A DNA stretch of 64,000 nt, from assembly GCA_030704615.1 (NCBI GenBank), contig CM060731.1, forward strand, positions 28,892,001-28,956,000, given 5' to 3'. Every line of letters begins with the position of its first letter. The stretch's first letter is position 1. Made by a program: the position numbers and the translations under genes. This stretch comes from Takakia lepidozioides (lineage: Eukaryota > Streptophyta > Takakiopsida > Takakiales > Takakiaceae). Below the pieces are notes generated by a model that was given only the letters and a program-made list of their open reading frames with translations, ran no database searches and was not told the DNA's origin. This document shows positions 22,609 through 34,784 of this stretch, piece by piece.

Positions 22609-23825
22609 GATTACTACTATAAGTCGCGTCTTTTTAGCTTTTGTTAGTAGACCAATTTCAACACGATAGAATGAAACATTGTTTGCCTGTTAACAACCTA
22701 GTCGCACCTAACCTTTCGAAGTTGCCAACGCCCCATTGTAGCTAAAGAGCATCGGAAAAGGGACAAAATTGATAAATTGTATATTTGGTGGCATTTGACT
22801 TAAGTAAAATTGCTCCAGAAGAGAAGGTTGAGCCGATGATACATTATGCCAACACTGTGTCGCAAATGCGGCCTCTTGAATAATTTTCTAGATTCTAAAT
22901 GATTCAAATTAATGCCTCTAGACATGAAGCCATCTTTGTCCAGTCCAAAAAGTCACATTTTAGAGGAAAGTGCTCACCTAAGTGCACTGTCCTTCTTGGA
23001 AAGCACTGGCAAACCGAGGCTTAGATGCACTTCCACATTTTATCCCCAAAATTGTAATATTCTCATTAATTGCTTAAAAACAAAGGCAAGGCCATTAATC
23101 AAATTAGATGGCAAGGAAAAAATAACCTCACATAGGGGCACATCATGCAGGGAACAAATTACAACTGAACCTAAGAGGAAGAAGGCATGAAAATGCACCT
23201 AATGGGGACAGGGCCCATCGGCCGCTAGGGGGCAGAGAAAGACAACAACACTGGACATACTAGCGGAAACTTGTTTCATTTGAAACCTCTTGGTTTTTTG
23301 TTTTTGTTATCATATACACATCATATATGGGACTGCCACTAAACCGGAATTCAAATACATCCCACCCAATTAGTTTGTATAAATGACCACTCCTACACGT
23401 CAAAAAATAGTCAAAATACAGTTGGACGAGGGATTTGTCTCAATATTTCAACTCATTCAATAACTTTATGTAATGGGTGCAACATGTGTAGGCATGGTGA
23501 GATTGCAAGGTTTTGGAGACTTTTTATTTTAAATTTTTGTTTAGAAATGGCAACACCTAGGAGCGACCGCTCATAATTGATGCCCCTTAAGTACCATTAT
23601 TTTCATGAACCAATCTTTCAGGCGCCGATCAATGTGTGCCACTACGTTCCTGCAAAATCGAGGGGCGTTTGATTTGCAATTTGATTTGGTGTGTTGGATA
23701 TTCGGCTGCGGCATCAACGACTACTTGGACCGACTGCCTGGAGAAAATTACCCCTTTCATAGAAAACTGGCCACCTTGCCATGAGGTGCCGAACACAAGG
23801 CTCAACACCGCACAAGGGAAGGAGG
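22609..23825. other. Intergenic, no gene seen
   Basis: Short frames without recognisable similarity; no repeats assigned. Confidence 0.4.
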
Positions 23826-23935
23826 AGAAGATCATACCATACTCGACAAGATAACAGGATTTGAACCCATAATCACCTGGGTGGCACTCAGTGCCCTATG
23901 CAACTGAGCTATTGACGGTCGAGAGAACATGTTTA
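23826..23935 (-). mobile_element. tRNA-derived SINE, family 2, fragment
   Basis: Reversed, the segment reads ATAGCTCAGTTGCATAGGGC (box A) and, about 35 bases later, GGGTTCAAATCC (box B). A GTGCCACCCAGGT block between them matches GATGCCATCCAGGT in the copy at 25790. Six outer bases (CTCGAC/GTCGAG) can pair, but the stem spacing is wrong for a working tRNA. Confidence 0.55.
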
Positions 23936-24729
23936 CCATCAAATTCTAATCTGGTAGGTGCACCAATGAGGGATAGAAAATTCTTCAAGAATATGCTGAC
24001 GGCCGGCGAAAGCTCACTGGTAATGACGTAATGACTCACATGGAGCTACAAATGAAGAGACCACAGATCATAGGAGAAAGTCTAAAGTTCTATGCAAGAT
24101 TAAAAAGAAAGTCTAATTCCATGCAACATTCGATCTCAATAAAATACATTACAAACATCTCCATACGGATTACCTATCCATTCGAGCTCGGCTAATGGCC
24201 CCTTCTAAGGAGGATGGATGTCTTTTTGTTTCAAAGAAAAGATATAATAGTGATGCGGTGAGAGATAAAATATAGTCCCGGGACTCGGCAAACAGAGTAC
24301 ATCATGTGCTTCATAATTTGTGAACCTCATTCTAAAGACACCAATATACACTTACAGCAAGAGCACTAGGGTCGGCAATTCATGATTAAAAACTCATTAT
24401 TTGAACCCCAAGGGGATCATTACACACTCCACTACTATGAGTGAAGCCTCTTGGCACCCAAGATTTCAGAGGGACAACAGTGTTGTTTCCAAGGGTATCT
24501 TTTTATTTGCCCATTTGTGGACGATACATGGTATGGTATAAGGTACTATCCTTGAATGAATAGGTGGCAAATTGAATTGGCATAGGTGGCAAACTTGTGA
24601 AGAATATAAGAATAGGCAAATTGCAAATTTAATAGACTTTAGGTTAGTAAGCTAGAGGGGTAGGAGGTATTTGTTTGTAATTGGAAGCACGCTGCAATAT
24701 ACTTCTTGCTTGCTGCAAAAGATGGTTAT
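23936..24729. other. Intergenic, no gene seen
   Basis: AT-rich spacer between two SINE copies; nothing recognised on either strand. Confidence 0.4.
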
Positions 24730-24925
24730 ATAAATATACAAAGATAAATAAAAAATGTGGAGTGCTGAACCGTAACTTATGGTGTCACTTGACCTGACCG
24801 GAAAGACTGCTAGGCTTCCCGTAGGGAGGTGGACACCTATATGACATCCAACACACTTACGTGGTTTTGATCCCACAACCAACCATGAAATGGTATTATG
24901 CCCTAGCCAGCTATCTCAGTCAATT
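24730..24925 (-). mobile_element. tRNA-derived SINE, family 1, reversed copy
   Basis: Reverse complement shows GATAGCTGGCTAGGGCATAA (box A region), TTGTGGGATCAAAACC (box B region), TAGGTGTCCACCTCCC and TCAAGTGACACCATAAGTTA in the same order as the copies at 13463 and 60495. Confidence 0.6.
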
Positions 24926-25789
24926 GGATGCAAATTAGGAGAGACAATAGTGTGAAACTTGACTACAAGAAGAATGTGAGAGGGCTGTTGAAGGATATCA
25001 TCAAATAGCTGAATCCTAAGTATGTGAGATAGGTAGACTGAATATTAACAGTAGACAACTAGTAAGCGGCTGTAGAACCGAGCCATTTAACATTCCACCT
25101 CCTCACTATGTTTTTGTTCCTGCGGGCTTTGTGCTCGGCGCCTCATGGCGAGGTTACTATGAAAGATGTTATTTTCTCCTCTCACTATAATCAAGAGGCC
25201 TGATTTGTGAGCGGTCACTCCCGGGTATTTCCCCTTAAAAATAAAGTAAAATATACTTTTTTTTAGAGGTATTTCATCCATTCTTCATCATCAGCTGTTT
25301 CTTGTTCAATGGATCAGTGTGACTCAGTTTAGAAGAGTAAATATCGGGGATTGTGTTTTCAAGACATGCAATATGGATATATGAATGGAAATGATTGGTG
25401 ATCCAAATCATAAGATAGCTGCAATCAATTACATGCACTATTGTGTCATGATTACCTCTCATGCTATCATTCCTGCTACTGCTTTCTAGGTCTTCACATT
25501 TTTAATAGATTAAAAATTCAATCATACATCTTTACTATATTATTATTATATTATTTGTCTTTTTTTTTCAATTTAATTGGACCCACTGTGCGCCTACAAA
25601 TTTACAAAGTACGTAAGGGAACATGCTCCCCATGAGCAGAGCCCACATGTATGTCACGCTTTGGCCTTACAAGCAGGTACTCTGCATAGTACTACTTGGG
25701 ATCATGGGCGGTTGGCGGGGAGCATGTTCCCAAGAGCTCTTCAAGAACATGTCAAGGATAAAAACATAATAATACTATTAATAGCTACT

Positions 25790-25950
25790 TTAAGTCGGTA
25801 GCTGAACTGGATAGTGCATTGGATGCCATCCAGGTAGTTCGGGGTTCAAATCCTGCCACCTTGCCGTTTGTGGTATTGTCTGCCTTTGGGTCTGCTCCTG
25901 TATGCCTCCACGGCTCATAAATGAGCCGGTTTATCATTATTCCCCTCTCT
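25790..25950 (+). mobile_element. tRNA-derived SINE, family 2
   Basis: Box A-like GGTAGCTGAACTGGATAGTG and box B GGGGTTCAAATCC are about 40 bases apart, followed by a tail ending in CACGGCTCATAAATGAGCCG, which can fold as a hairpin. It shares its central block with the copy at 23826 and with a short remnant at 53594. Confidence 0.6.
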
Positions 25951-27992
25951 TGAAAGTGTCTGAATTGCCAAAAATAGAGAAAATCCTTCTACACCAGTGT
26001 ATCAAAGTTCAAAATTGTCTGTAAATTATAAAATACCCAAGAAACAGAAACAAAATTGAGAGTGAGTAGTAGCCGTTAAGTTAACGCACTCCCTGCCAAG
26101 AACACTGCAAACTAAGAGAAATGCCTTCAAATGCAGGACTTGCGCCCAAGACTAAGAGAATGCCTCACAAAGCCGAACAGAGCCATGGCTTGCTTGAAAG
26201 ACTCAGGAAATAAATAAATGCCTTTGCTTTTGCTTTTCCCTGGAAGATGAAGAGACGGAGAGGGGGAGCGTATGTGGGGGTGTATGTAACTGTACAAGGA
26301 GTAGGCGGATTGTAGAGGAATAGTCCGGGCCACTGTCTGTGAGCCCTGCTGCTGCTGGCCAGGCACTTTCTCCCATGCTTTTTCCTGCTTGCTCAAGCCC
26401 CGGAGATCTTCCCCGTACTTTGCTTCACTACAGTGCAAGGCACATGTCAGTGGGATTGTCTTCGCTTGGTCTGCAGGGTGAGAGGTAGGAGTCCCTGTTG
26501 AAGATACCTCCTGAAGATGCTGCTGGGCTTTTGGCCTGAAGAACCCACAACGACGTCCATGTTGATGACTGAATTTAGCTTCCACCAATCCAAGACTGTC
26601 TGGGGACTCGGATTTGATGGTGCCCATCTCTGACTAGTTTCGGTAGCTTGTGATGATGCGTTGAGAGGGTGAGGGGTTGTTTGATTTCTCTCTGTCAAGT
26701 CCGGCTGGACAGCTCCTGCCAAAGCTAAGCTCATCGGGTGATGGAGTGGGGGCTAAGTGGGGGGTAGAGCTTCTTCTGCACCTTTTCGTGAGAAAGGTGG
26801 AACCTTTGCACTTGGGCGTCATCAATTTCGCTAACACGAAGAAGGCTTAGTTTATCCTGCACCAGGCTCAGGCTTTAAGCTGCCTGTGGACCGAAGTGGT
26901 GGGTGCCAACCACAAGCCACATAGCAGGCCACTGTAACTTGGTCTGTCAATCTCCTGATCCTTTTGAAAAATATGTGGGCAGCAATAAGAGCATTCGAAG
27001 ATAGCATATGCTGACGTTGGAAAGGAACTGCACAGCCCCAGTACAGCTTCTAGGAGTATCCATAAGCAACCTATCGAGTTAACTCAGTTGTCTAGTTCAC
27101 ACTCGCCTCGTCAGGGAAAAAGCGAGAATGGGGCTTTTCCTTTGGGCAGATAAAGAGAAGGTGAAGACTTAGAGAGCTTGAGCTCGGTTTTTTCATATCA
27201 TTCTTATTGCGTATGTGGCCCCTGCCAGTTAATAGACAGTGAGGACAAGGGCATCACTGGTCCAGGGAGTCATTGGCAACAAAGTGGTACAGTAATTTGA
27301 TGACCCGCTCACGTGCAAGTCAACTCTGAGGAATGCGAAGGCATGGTCTTTCTAGCATCGGATTACGAAAAGTGAGAGCTTTGGAATCTATTGTCATGAA
27401 CCCTGTAGTATGAGAGCTCCTTCAGTGCAGGTTGTGCTGCAAGCAGTCTGATTGAAATGATACGAGACCTGACCGGGATGCCTACAAATGCCACGCCATC
27501 TCCATCAGGACCGGTACCTCACTCCAATACCATCCATCTTCCTCTTGCAATCATGGCCGTTTGCATTTTACCCATTTGCATGTCGCAACCACTCACGCTG
27601 ACGTTGACATGGCCTGAAGCTCACTGGGTTGGACGGTAAATTTCCGCAACTGTTGGTCTAGCTCTGTCAGAAGAGTTTTACGTGAGGCTGGGGTCGAATA
27701 AATGGACATGATAGTATGGCTTCTTCTGCACACTGTTCTTGCCTTGGTTGCGAAAATCTTTCTTCCTTTAGAAAATTGGTAGATTGTTGGTTAGAGTTGA
27801 TACTCTCTATATCATTTTGGTTGAGTTCCCTTCCTCTGATCTGTTTGGTCAGCGTTCGTTTGAACCACTGGACATCACATGGAAGACAAACTTGCTGCGC
27901 GTTATAATCTCTCTTACAGGACACCTACCACTCTCTCTGAGAAAAGATCTCAGCATGCCTGTATTTACGTCATGTGCATTGTGCGGTTGGAT
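25951..27992. other. Upstream region of the MYB gene
   Basis: The minus strand has a 166-codon frame (26627 to 26127) and overlapping shorter ones; none resembles a known family, and the base composition would fit a transcribed leader. A pyrimidine-rich stretch ending CTCTCTTACAG at about 27919 could be a splice acceptor within the 5' untranslated region of the MYB gene. No promoter element was identified with confidence. Confidence 0.35.
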
Positions 27993-30900
27993 ATGATGCA
28001 GTTGTCCCCTCGAGCAGGTGGAGCATTGAGTCCTGAAGGGCCATTTATGCTAGAATTCAACATGCAATTGTCTGCTGCAGAGACAAAAACTACTGGCAGC
28101 ACGGATATACTTGCTACTTTAGGGGGCTCCAGCAAGCCACCAATGCTGGAGCTTAATAGTAAGTTCTTAGGGTGCTCTCTTCAGTACCAAATTTTGGGAC
28201 CTCTGCACCCAGATAGCAGCCTCACAACCTGCTTACTGGCTGGGGGCCCTGTCCCCTCCCTTGGGAGGGGTGCCCCTGCAGAGCAATTTGAACTCCAACC
28301 TTCCATGTATGATGATGAGGGTGGGTCTGAGACTCCTGCATCCCGGCTCATTGACTTCGAGCAGAAAGTGACAGAACCAACTGCAAATGATCCTCAAGAG
28401 CAGTGGAGAGAAAGAAAAGGGGGAGGGGAGGAATCTAGGATGGCAACATCCAGAGGGAGGCGAACAAGAGACAGTAGTTTCTCCTTAGAGGAACAGGCTC
28501 GCATGGCGGCTGGATGGGAAAGCCATGAAACTTCAGGCTTTGAGACTGACAAAGGTCCTGAGAGATTGGGTGAGGGGTCCTACACGGTGGCAGGGGAGCA
28601 TTGGTGCCAAGATAAGATATATACTGATGACTGCAATCGATTGCAGGCCATGGACAGTGCATCATGGTGGGGCCAAAAGAGGGCCAAAACAAATCACAAA
28701 ACGAATGAGAAGTGCAAGTACCCACCAATGTTATGTGTCTCAAAACCTGAAAGTCACCCTGACGACCAAGAACAAACAAGCCTCATTGTGTGGAAAAGTT
28801 TTCCTGAAAGGCCATTGGTAGGACAACTTCTGGGACAAGAGTATCATCTTTCTGCATCAATGCAACAGCCAAAGGGGAAAGAAGAACCCAGACGAGAAGA
28901 TAGGGAGAATGAAACTGAATTCGTGACTCTGGAGGCTCTGAACAATATGCACCCAGGGAAAAAGCTACTTAACAATGGCCATACTTCTGACCAAACTCTG
29001 GAACAAACCCAGCCTCCATTGAATACCAATGACACTACCATTCAAGACCATAGAAATGCAGAGCAAGAGCAGCAGGTAAACCATGGTAGGATGTCTGAAG
29101 GGATGGATTTTGAGAGGCATCCCCGTCAGTGCACAGCCACTGGAACAGATAGTATACTTGAAAATACCCAACAGAGAGAGGCTCAAATTCGGTTTGGCCA
29201 GGATGGAGGGTTCCACAGTGTGTTTTCTGGAAGTGAGGGCTGGCAAGAGGGAGCTTGTGTGAGTGACTATCTGCTACTCACCAGCGCTATCCACAAAGCA
29301 CAGCTACTTGATCTCCAAGTAAAGGAGAATCAGCGGCACAAGAAACTGGAGGCCAGTGGTCACGACAACTTTTTGCTTGACCATGATGGAAGGTTGATAG
29401 ACCACTCTGAGAAATCTGTGTCATCTGGGTTACCAGGGTGCCTAGGTGATTGTCAGCAGGATGGTGGGTCCCCAGGTCATAGCAGCCTTCAATTGGCTTT
29501 AGGTGGGCAGGACTACTTGGGTGATGACAATTTCTTGGATTCCAGAGATGGCCAGCACCTCACGGCGAGGGAGGCTTATGAGAAAGCACGCCATGATCAA
29601 AATGGTGACCTTCCTGGAAAGCGTGTGTTTAAGCGGTCATCAAAAGGGGGTCCCCGCCGACCCAACATTATCAAGGGTCAGTGGACCCCAGAAGAAGACA
29701 GGTTAGAGCATCATCTATTCCAAGAAGGCCCCCCTCTCCACCTTTCCATCGCTCCTATGCTCGTGCAATGCAATGATTCATATCACCATATTTCACAAGA
29801 TGCATTGTAGAAGGGATTAGATTGACGAGTCTTCTCTCTTGGGCTTAGCAGCAACCATGAGCTTTTAGGAGCAGGCAGCAATTGCAAGCCACTGTGTGTG
29901 GAAAGTTGGTTGTAACCTCTTCAAAACATGCAGCTCCCTCGTGATAGGATATTGTAGTTCTTTCTCAGACTCGTCAAACCATCTTGTATTTGCTACAAAG
30001 ATTCACAAAGCAGAACCTTGGCATACAAGAGCAGAATCAAATGCGTCAGCGATGACAATGTGTCAGTAGGTACTTGATGGAGTTGGTGGAGAGGCATGGG
30101 CAGCAGCGCTGGTCACTCATCGCCACTTACTTGACTGGTCGCATAGGCAAGCAATGCCGCGAGCGCTGGCACAATCACCTCCGTCCTGACATCAAGGTAT
30201 ATTCCAAATGCCTGCCACAGAGAAATCTGCATGTCTGGAAAGACCTTGGTAGGCAGAGAGACCACATTTCTTGGATACACTGGGAAGAATTTCCGGCCAA
30301 GCCAAGCAATCACTTTCTCAAGTATATATCACTCAACAGTCTTCTTAAATGAGATATAATTGATCATGTATCAGATTGGAGGCCTACCCAGAGCTTCAGA
30401 TTAAGGCAGGCTTACAGAAGCAACTCCCGTAGTATAGTTTAATTACTTCCAGCAGATTGGACATCTAGCACGGCTCTCTGACCCTCCAAGGTTGCTGAAA
30501 AAGCAGATTCATCAGCTGCATATAGGCAGCAAGTTAGACTCCCATGATTTTGTCGATTCTCCCTACAGGCACTGATGATTTCGATATTCACCTATTTTTT
30601 CATAGGGTGCTACATGTGAGCTTGGTCCACCTCTCAACATGCACTTGTTCCTGGAGTCTCCTTGCTTCGCAGGATGAGTTTTGGGAAAAGGATAAACAAT
30701 CATATAAAAGCTTACCTGCTAGAGTTTTCTGCAAATGCACTTTCAAATGCACTGACAGCATGTTGATGAAACTTTGCAAAGAGAGATGGCTGGAATACTG
30801 AGGAAGAGGAAGCCCTTGTATCGGCCCACAACAAATTGGGAAACCGCTGGGCAGACATTGCTAAACTCATCCCAGGGCGCACCGAAAATGCAATCAAGAA

Positions 30901-32032
30901 TCACTGGAATGCTACCATGCGAAGAAAGGACTTACGCCGCAAGCACAGGAAGACCATTGATGGCTCATCAGACACCCTGGAAGTTGTACCTCGTTGCACA
31001 ATCCTCCGGGATTACCAGCAGAAGGTGGTTGCACAATCTGAGCGGAAAAGCTGTTCTCCCAAACCCCCCACTTTGGATGACCCAGACTGTCTTGGGGGTG
31101 ACCATGATGAATCCTTCTCAGGAACCCCAGACTCGGACTCTCCCCAATTAACGTGTGACTCCACCACCGGCTGGACATCCACTGGGAACAAGGGCCAGGT
31201 AAATATTTGCTCATTCTGTTCCTTCAATCTTTCCTTAGAAAGACTGCTGCGCGTGCAAATTGAGATATTGGGGTAATATATCTTGTACTCTACAAAATAT
31301 AGCATTCTAAGCCTTTCGAACTTTAAACTCGTGCAGATTGACAGTCCTTCTCTCTCTTCCCATTTTGAGGAGATGCACTCTGCCGAAGTTGAACACATGA
31401 TGCGCATAGTGTGTGCGAGTGACCAAGATGACGATGGAGAGGTGAGTGCGAGTTATACCAATGTGCTAGCACATGGAAATGCCATGCTACAGTGTGCTGG
31501 TTATGGTCCATATGTGACCTGCGCTGCACCCTCGCCCTTGCAGGTGCGTGTCTCGGTTTGGGGTGAAGGTGCAGTGAGCAACAAAGCTGCATACCCAAGC
31601 ACCCCAGTCACCATATGGGGTGCTGGGGCTTGGGGAGGAGGAGTCCTGTATGAAGCAGGAAGTGGTCAGAGTGGTGATGCTACAATCTGGCCTCAAAATG
31701 GTGGCGCAAATTTTGATGGCTCATCTTGCAGTGCTGGGTATGAGGTCCTCCATCCTAAGGAGGATGTCAAGCAAACTGGCTGCAGCTTTCCCCCTGCTCT
31801 TGTCTCCTGCAAATCCTGTGAAGAACCAGTTTTTCAGAACCTGCAGCCGCAAGAGCTCAAAGACATGGATATCGCAGTTTCCCAGCTTGGAACCGTGGGT
31901 GTGATAAATGATAGCTCGTCACACTGTTCGTCTCTTCCTTTCCCACTGGAGCCAGAACAAGCTTCAGAGTGCAAAATAGGAATCCTGGATCCAAACACTG
32001 TGATGGTTGAGGACTATCAGCTATGGGTCTGA
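27993..32032 (+). CDS. R2R3-MYB transcription factor, MYB98/MYB64/MYB119 (FGMYB) clade
   Basis: Exons 27993-29701, 30070-30196, 30782-31198 and 31337-32032 join in phase to about 982 residues. A long, low-complexity N-terminal region (about 560 residues) precedes the DNA-binding domain. R2 (about 561-612) has [28 protein letters not shown] and [18 protein letters not shown], with three Trp. R3 has [32 protein letters not shown] and [17 protein letters not shown], followed by [24 protein letters not shown] together with Trp at the first R3 core position and the RKHRK tail is typical of the MYB98/115/118 and MYB64/119 group, which controls female gametophyte and embryo development in plants; FGMYB of Marchantia belongs there. 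Introns interrupt R2 after EEDR and separate R2 from R3. An in-frame 102-bp segment (31441-31542) with GT/AG ends may be an optional intron. A start at 27879 is possible but its translation looks non-coding. Confidence 0.87.
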
Positions 32033-34784
32033 GGAATTATGGTAGTGGACAGGGCTGCCCATCAGCAATAGATCTGCCGCCCCGCGACTCTAGGAGCTCT
32101 TTTAGTTTTGAAGGACTGTAGTCACAGCCGTCTGAAAAAACCAAAGCGTCCATTCTTGCAAGCCGGTCTTTCTACCAAGCATCCACGTCCCTCTACAAGA
32201 TGTTGTGTTAACTAAATTGGAAGCCAATCTATCAGCAGACACACAGACTAACGATGCAATCTACAACGAGCCTCTACAACAAGTATTCAATTGGTGTTCT
32301 CAGATTAGTGTCACTCATTGTGCACAGAGATTTTGAAAAAGTATGCATAGTTACAGACCAAAGCAGCAGGCACAGCTAGAGCCATGTGCAGCGTTAGTAG
32401 ACAGAGGACCTTTTCAGTGCAAAAAGCAGTAATTCTGGCAGACCTGATCTTCAATTTGTGATCTGATCTTTTGGCGATACAATCTTGGGGGTGACCCATA
32501 AATTGCCGTCTGTGATGACCAACACTCATAATGCGAACTGTCCTATTCGCAAACAGGCTGCTGTATAGCCAGTTCTAGAAGCAGAAAAGAAAGCACCCAA
32601 AATCATCGATCTTCAAGTAAATTACTTCACACGGACTGACCAATATCCAAAGATAGAGACCCAACAACTCTACAATTTACATAAGAAAGGAGCCAGAGAG
32701 GAGCCACCTACCAAGACTGATCTCACTTTGAACTGCTCCGTGCCAGCTGAGGAAGAATGCGACGAGGCACAGAGGAGATCCCACAAACTAAGAGATGAAG
32801 TGCGCCACACTAAAGAGTTGGTTCTTGACTACCAGCTGGGGGAAAATTATGAGAACCCAGAGAGGAGATCCCACCCAAGAGCGTGAACTTGAAGGCGTAT
32901 TGATCTTCACAGACAGAGACTGCTCTGTAGGAGGACTTCGTTACAGAGGAGTCGAAGCCACCTATCCGGGTGAAGAAGTTGTTACGCTGCAGCGAATATT
33001 CCAAAAGTTTGTTACGATTTGGTACTTGCAAGCAGTGATTGCATGCCGTAACAACCCAGCCTGGGATTGCTTGATTACTTCTTAAATGCGCAACTAACAA
33101 TAAGGGAACGATCTACTGACGTTAACTTGTGTCATTCTTAATAAGACACATTTGGTTCACAGCGTGAGTATCTACATAGGAAGGTATCTCCAGACTCCAG
33201 ACCCGCCAGAACTTTCTCCAGTTTAGGCCACCCTGACACGACCCAACAGCCTGAACTAGTCATGGCTGGACATGTGGGCCACTTCGCCGCGCTTTTTTTT
33301 CGGGATTTCCATGCAACCTTCTCGGAGCTCCAATCCTTAATTTTGCCATTTGCACTTTAGCCACAAAGTTTTTATTTTGTGGGGGAAGTGTGTGGATTTT
33401 GAGGTTCGGATGCTGTTGATGCACAAATGGCATGGCGAAATCAGGGCGGGGAGGAAACGAGGAAACGTTGTTAGACAACAAGTACCTCTTGCCAACAGAT
33501 GGCACCTTTCCCTGCGTGCATGCTGTATATCTCGCGGTGCCCATCACATCTTTTCACTCTTGGAGTGGAATCGTTGTGGGTATGAACAGGCAGAGTGGAG
33601 TGTACTCTGAATGTCAATTGATTGGAGGTATCTGTACGTGGTGTGCCGACACGGTTGAGTAATGGTACATGCTACGAAAAAGATGGAGTTGTGTTATCAA
33701 TGCTTTGTTTGCCGGTCAGCTCCTTCTTGAGCTGGATTCGTGCTGGAATTACTGATGCAACGGAAGGCTGAAGTGCCCGTCGATGCACGGATTTTGAGCA
33801 CGTTCAAATTGGAGTGGCGACAACGGTGGGGTAGTGGCTTCTGGCGGAGGTGGGATTGTGTAATCACTGTCTTTGTGTGCCGATTAGAGTGAATCGTTGT
33901 TTGGTCTGACGAGATAAGAGAATTTGCAAGAGTGAAGTGGCTGCAATTGGAGCACCTTTGAAGTGAGTGGTGACGACAGTTGACAAATGGAAAACGTTGT
34001 TGAAGAAGGTGGACTCTTTACCCAATCTCTCAACCGTTGAGGTCTTCAAAGTACCACATAGAGCCTAACGGACTGGATCCTCTCTCCTGGTGCATGAAGC
34101 TGTGTCAGGACGGTCAATGGGCAGTTTGAGTTCAAAGTCAAACGGAACTTTTCTGTGCCTAGTTTGCAGCTGCTTCGGATTGTTTACTCTAGCGACAATT
34201 TGCATGGCATGTAGGACAGTAGGTGATTTTAGCCAGAAACTTGTCGTGCAACTCCTGCTATTCTCAGCGTTTACGGGTGGTTCTTTAACAGCTTTGAGTT
34301 TCATACGGAGGTAGGGGTCCATGGAAGGAGCTTTCAGTTTACTTGGTCAGTCTTCATCTCGTTGTATTAAGTAGCTATAGCTTGTCGTTTTGACCTGCAT
34401 CTTGGTATTGGCAGAAATTGAGGATGCTTTGTCTGCTCGTCTAGCAGCACCGATCGGCCCTCTGGTATACACATTGCCTCTTCCTTGCTTGTCACCAACT
34501 AAACATGCCCTGATGTAAACTGACAAATTCATGGACTCTCTGTCCTCCCTGTCATGACGACCCAAGGCAATTCTTTTCATGTTGGTTTGTTCCAGTTCTG
34601 GGCTTTACACATCACCCACACTAAGCTTCCAGGACTCACTTTTTATTCTCTTTGGGCAGTTAACTTTTGTCCATGTTTGTAGATTGGACAAGAGTGTGCC
34701 TTGTGTACAGTTCGAGATACCACAGTCGAACAGTCTCACCAGAAACCTAACCCAAATATGATGTCTGGGGTGATTCTGGGGCAG
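32033..34784. other. Intergenic between the MYB and CNBD2-like genes
   Basis: The left part is MYB 3' flank. No recognisable gene. A short segment at about 34413-34467, after GGTATTGGCAG and before GTATAC, could be an early exon of the next gene (EIEDALSARLAAPIGPL), but nothing confirms it. Confidence 0.35.

Noticed and set aside
23860-23940. Possible tRNA gene on the minus strand
   Set aside because: Box A and B and an outer pairing are present, but the acceptor and anticodon stems do not fold with standard spacing; a SINE explains it better.
26127-26837. Minus-strand frames of 166, 95 and 67 codons upstream of the MYB gene
   Set aside because: They overlap each other in different frames, show no recognisable domain, and have no splice partners; kept only as an upstream-region note.
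28435-28779. Minus-strand frame within MYB exon 1
   Set aside because: Antisense shadow without homology.
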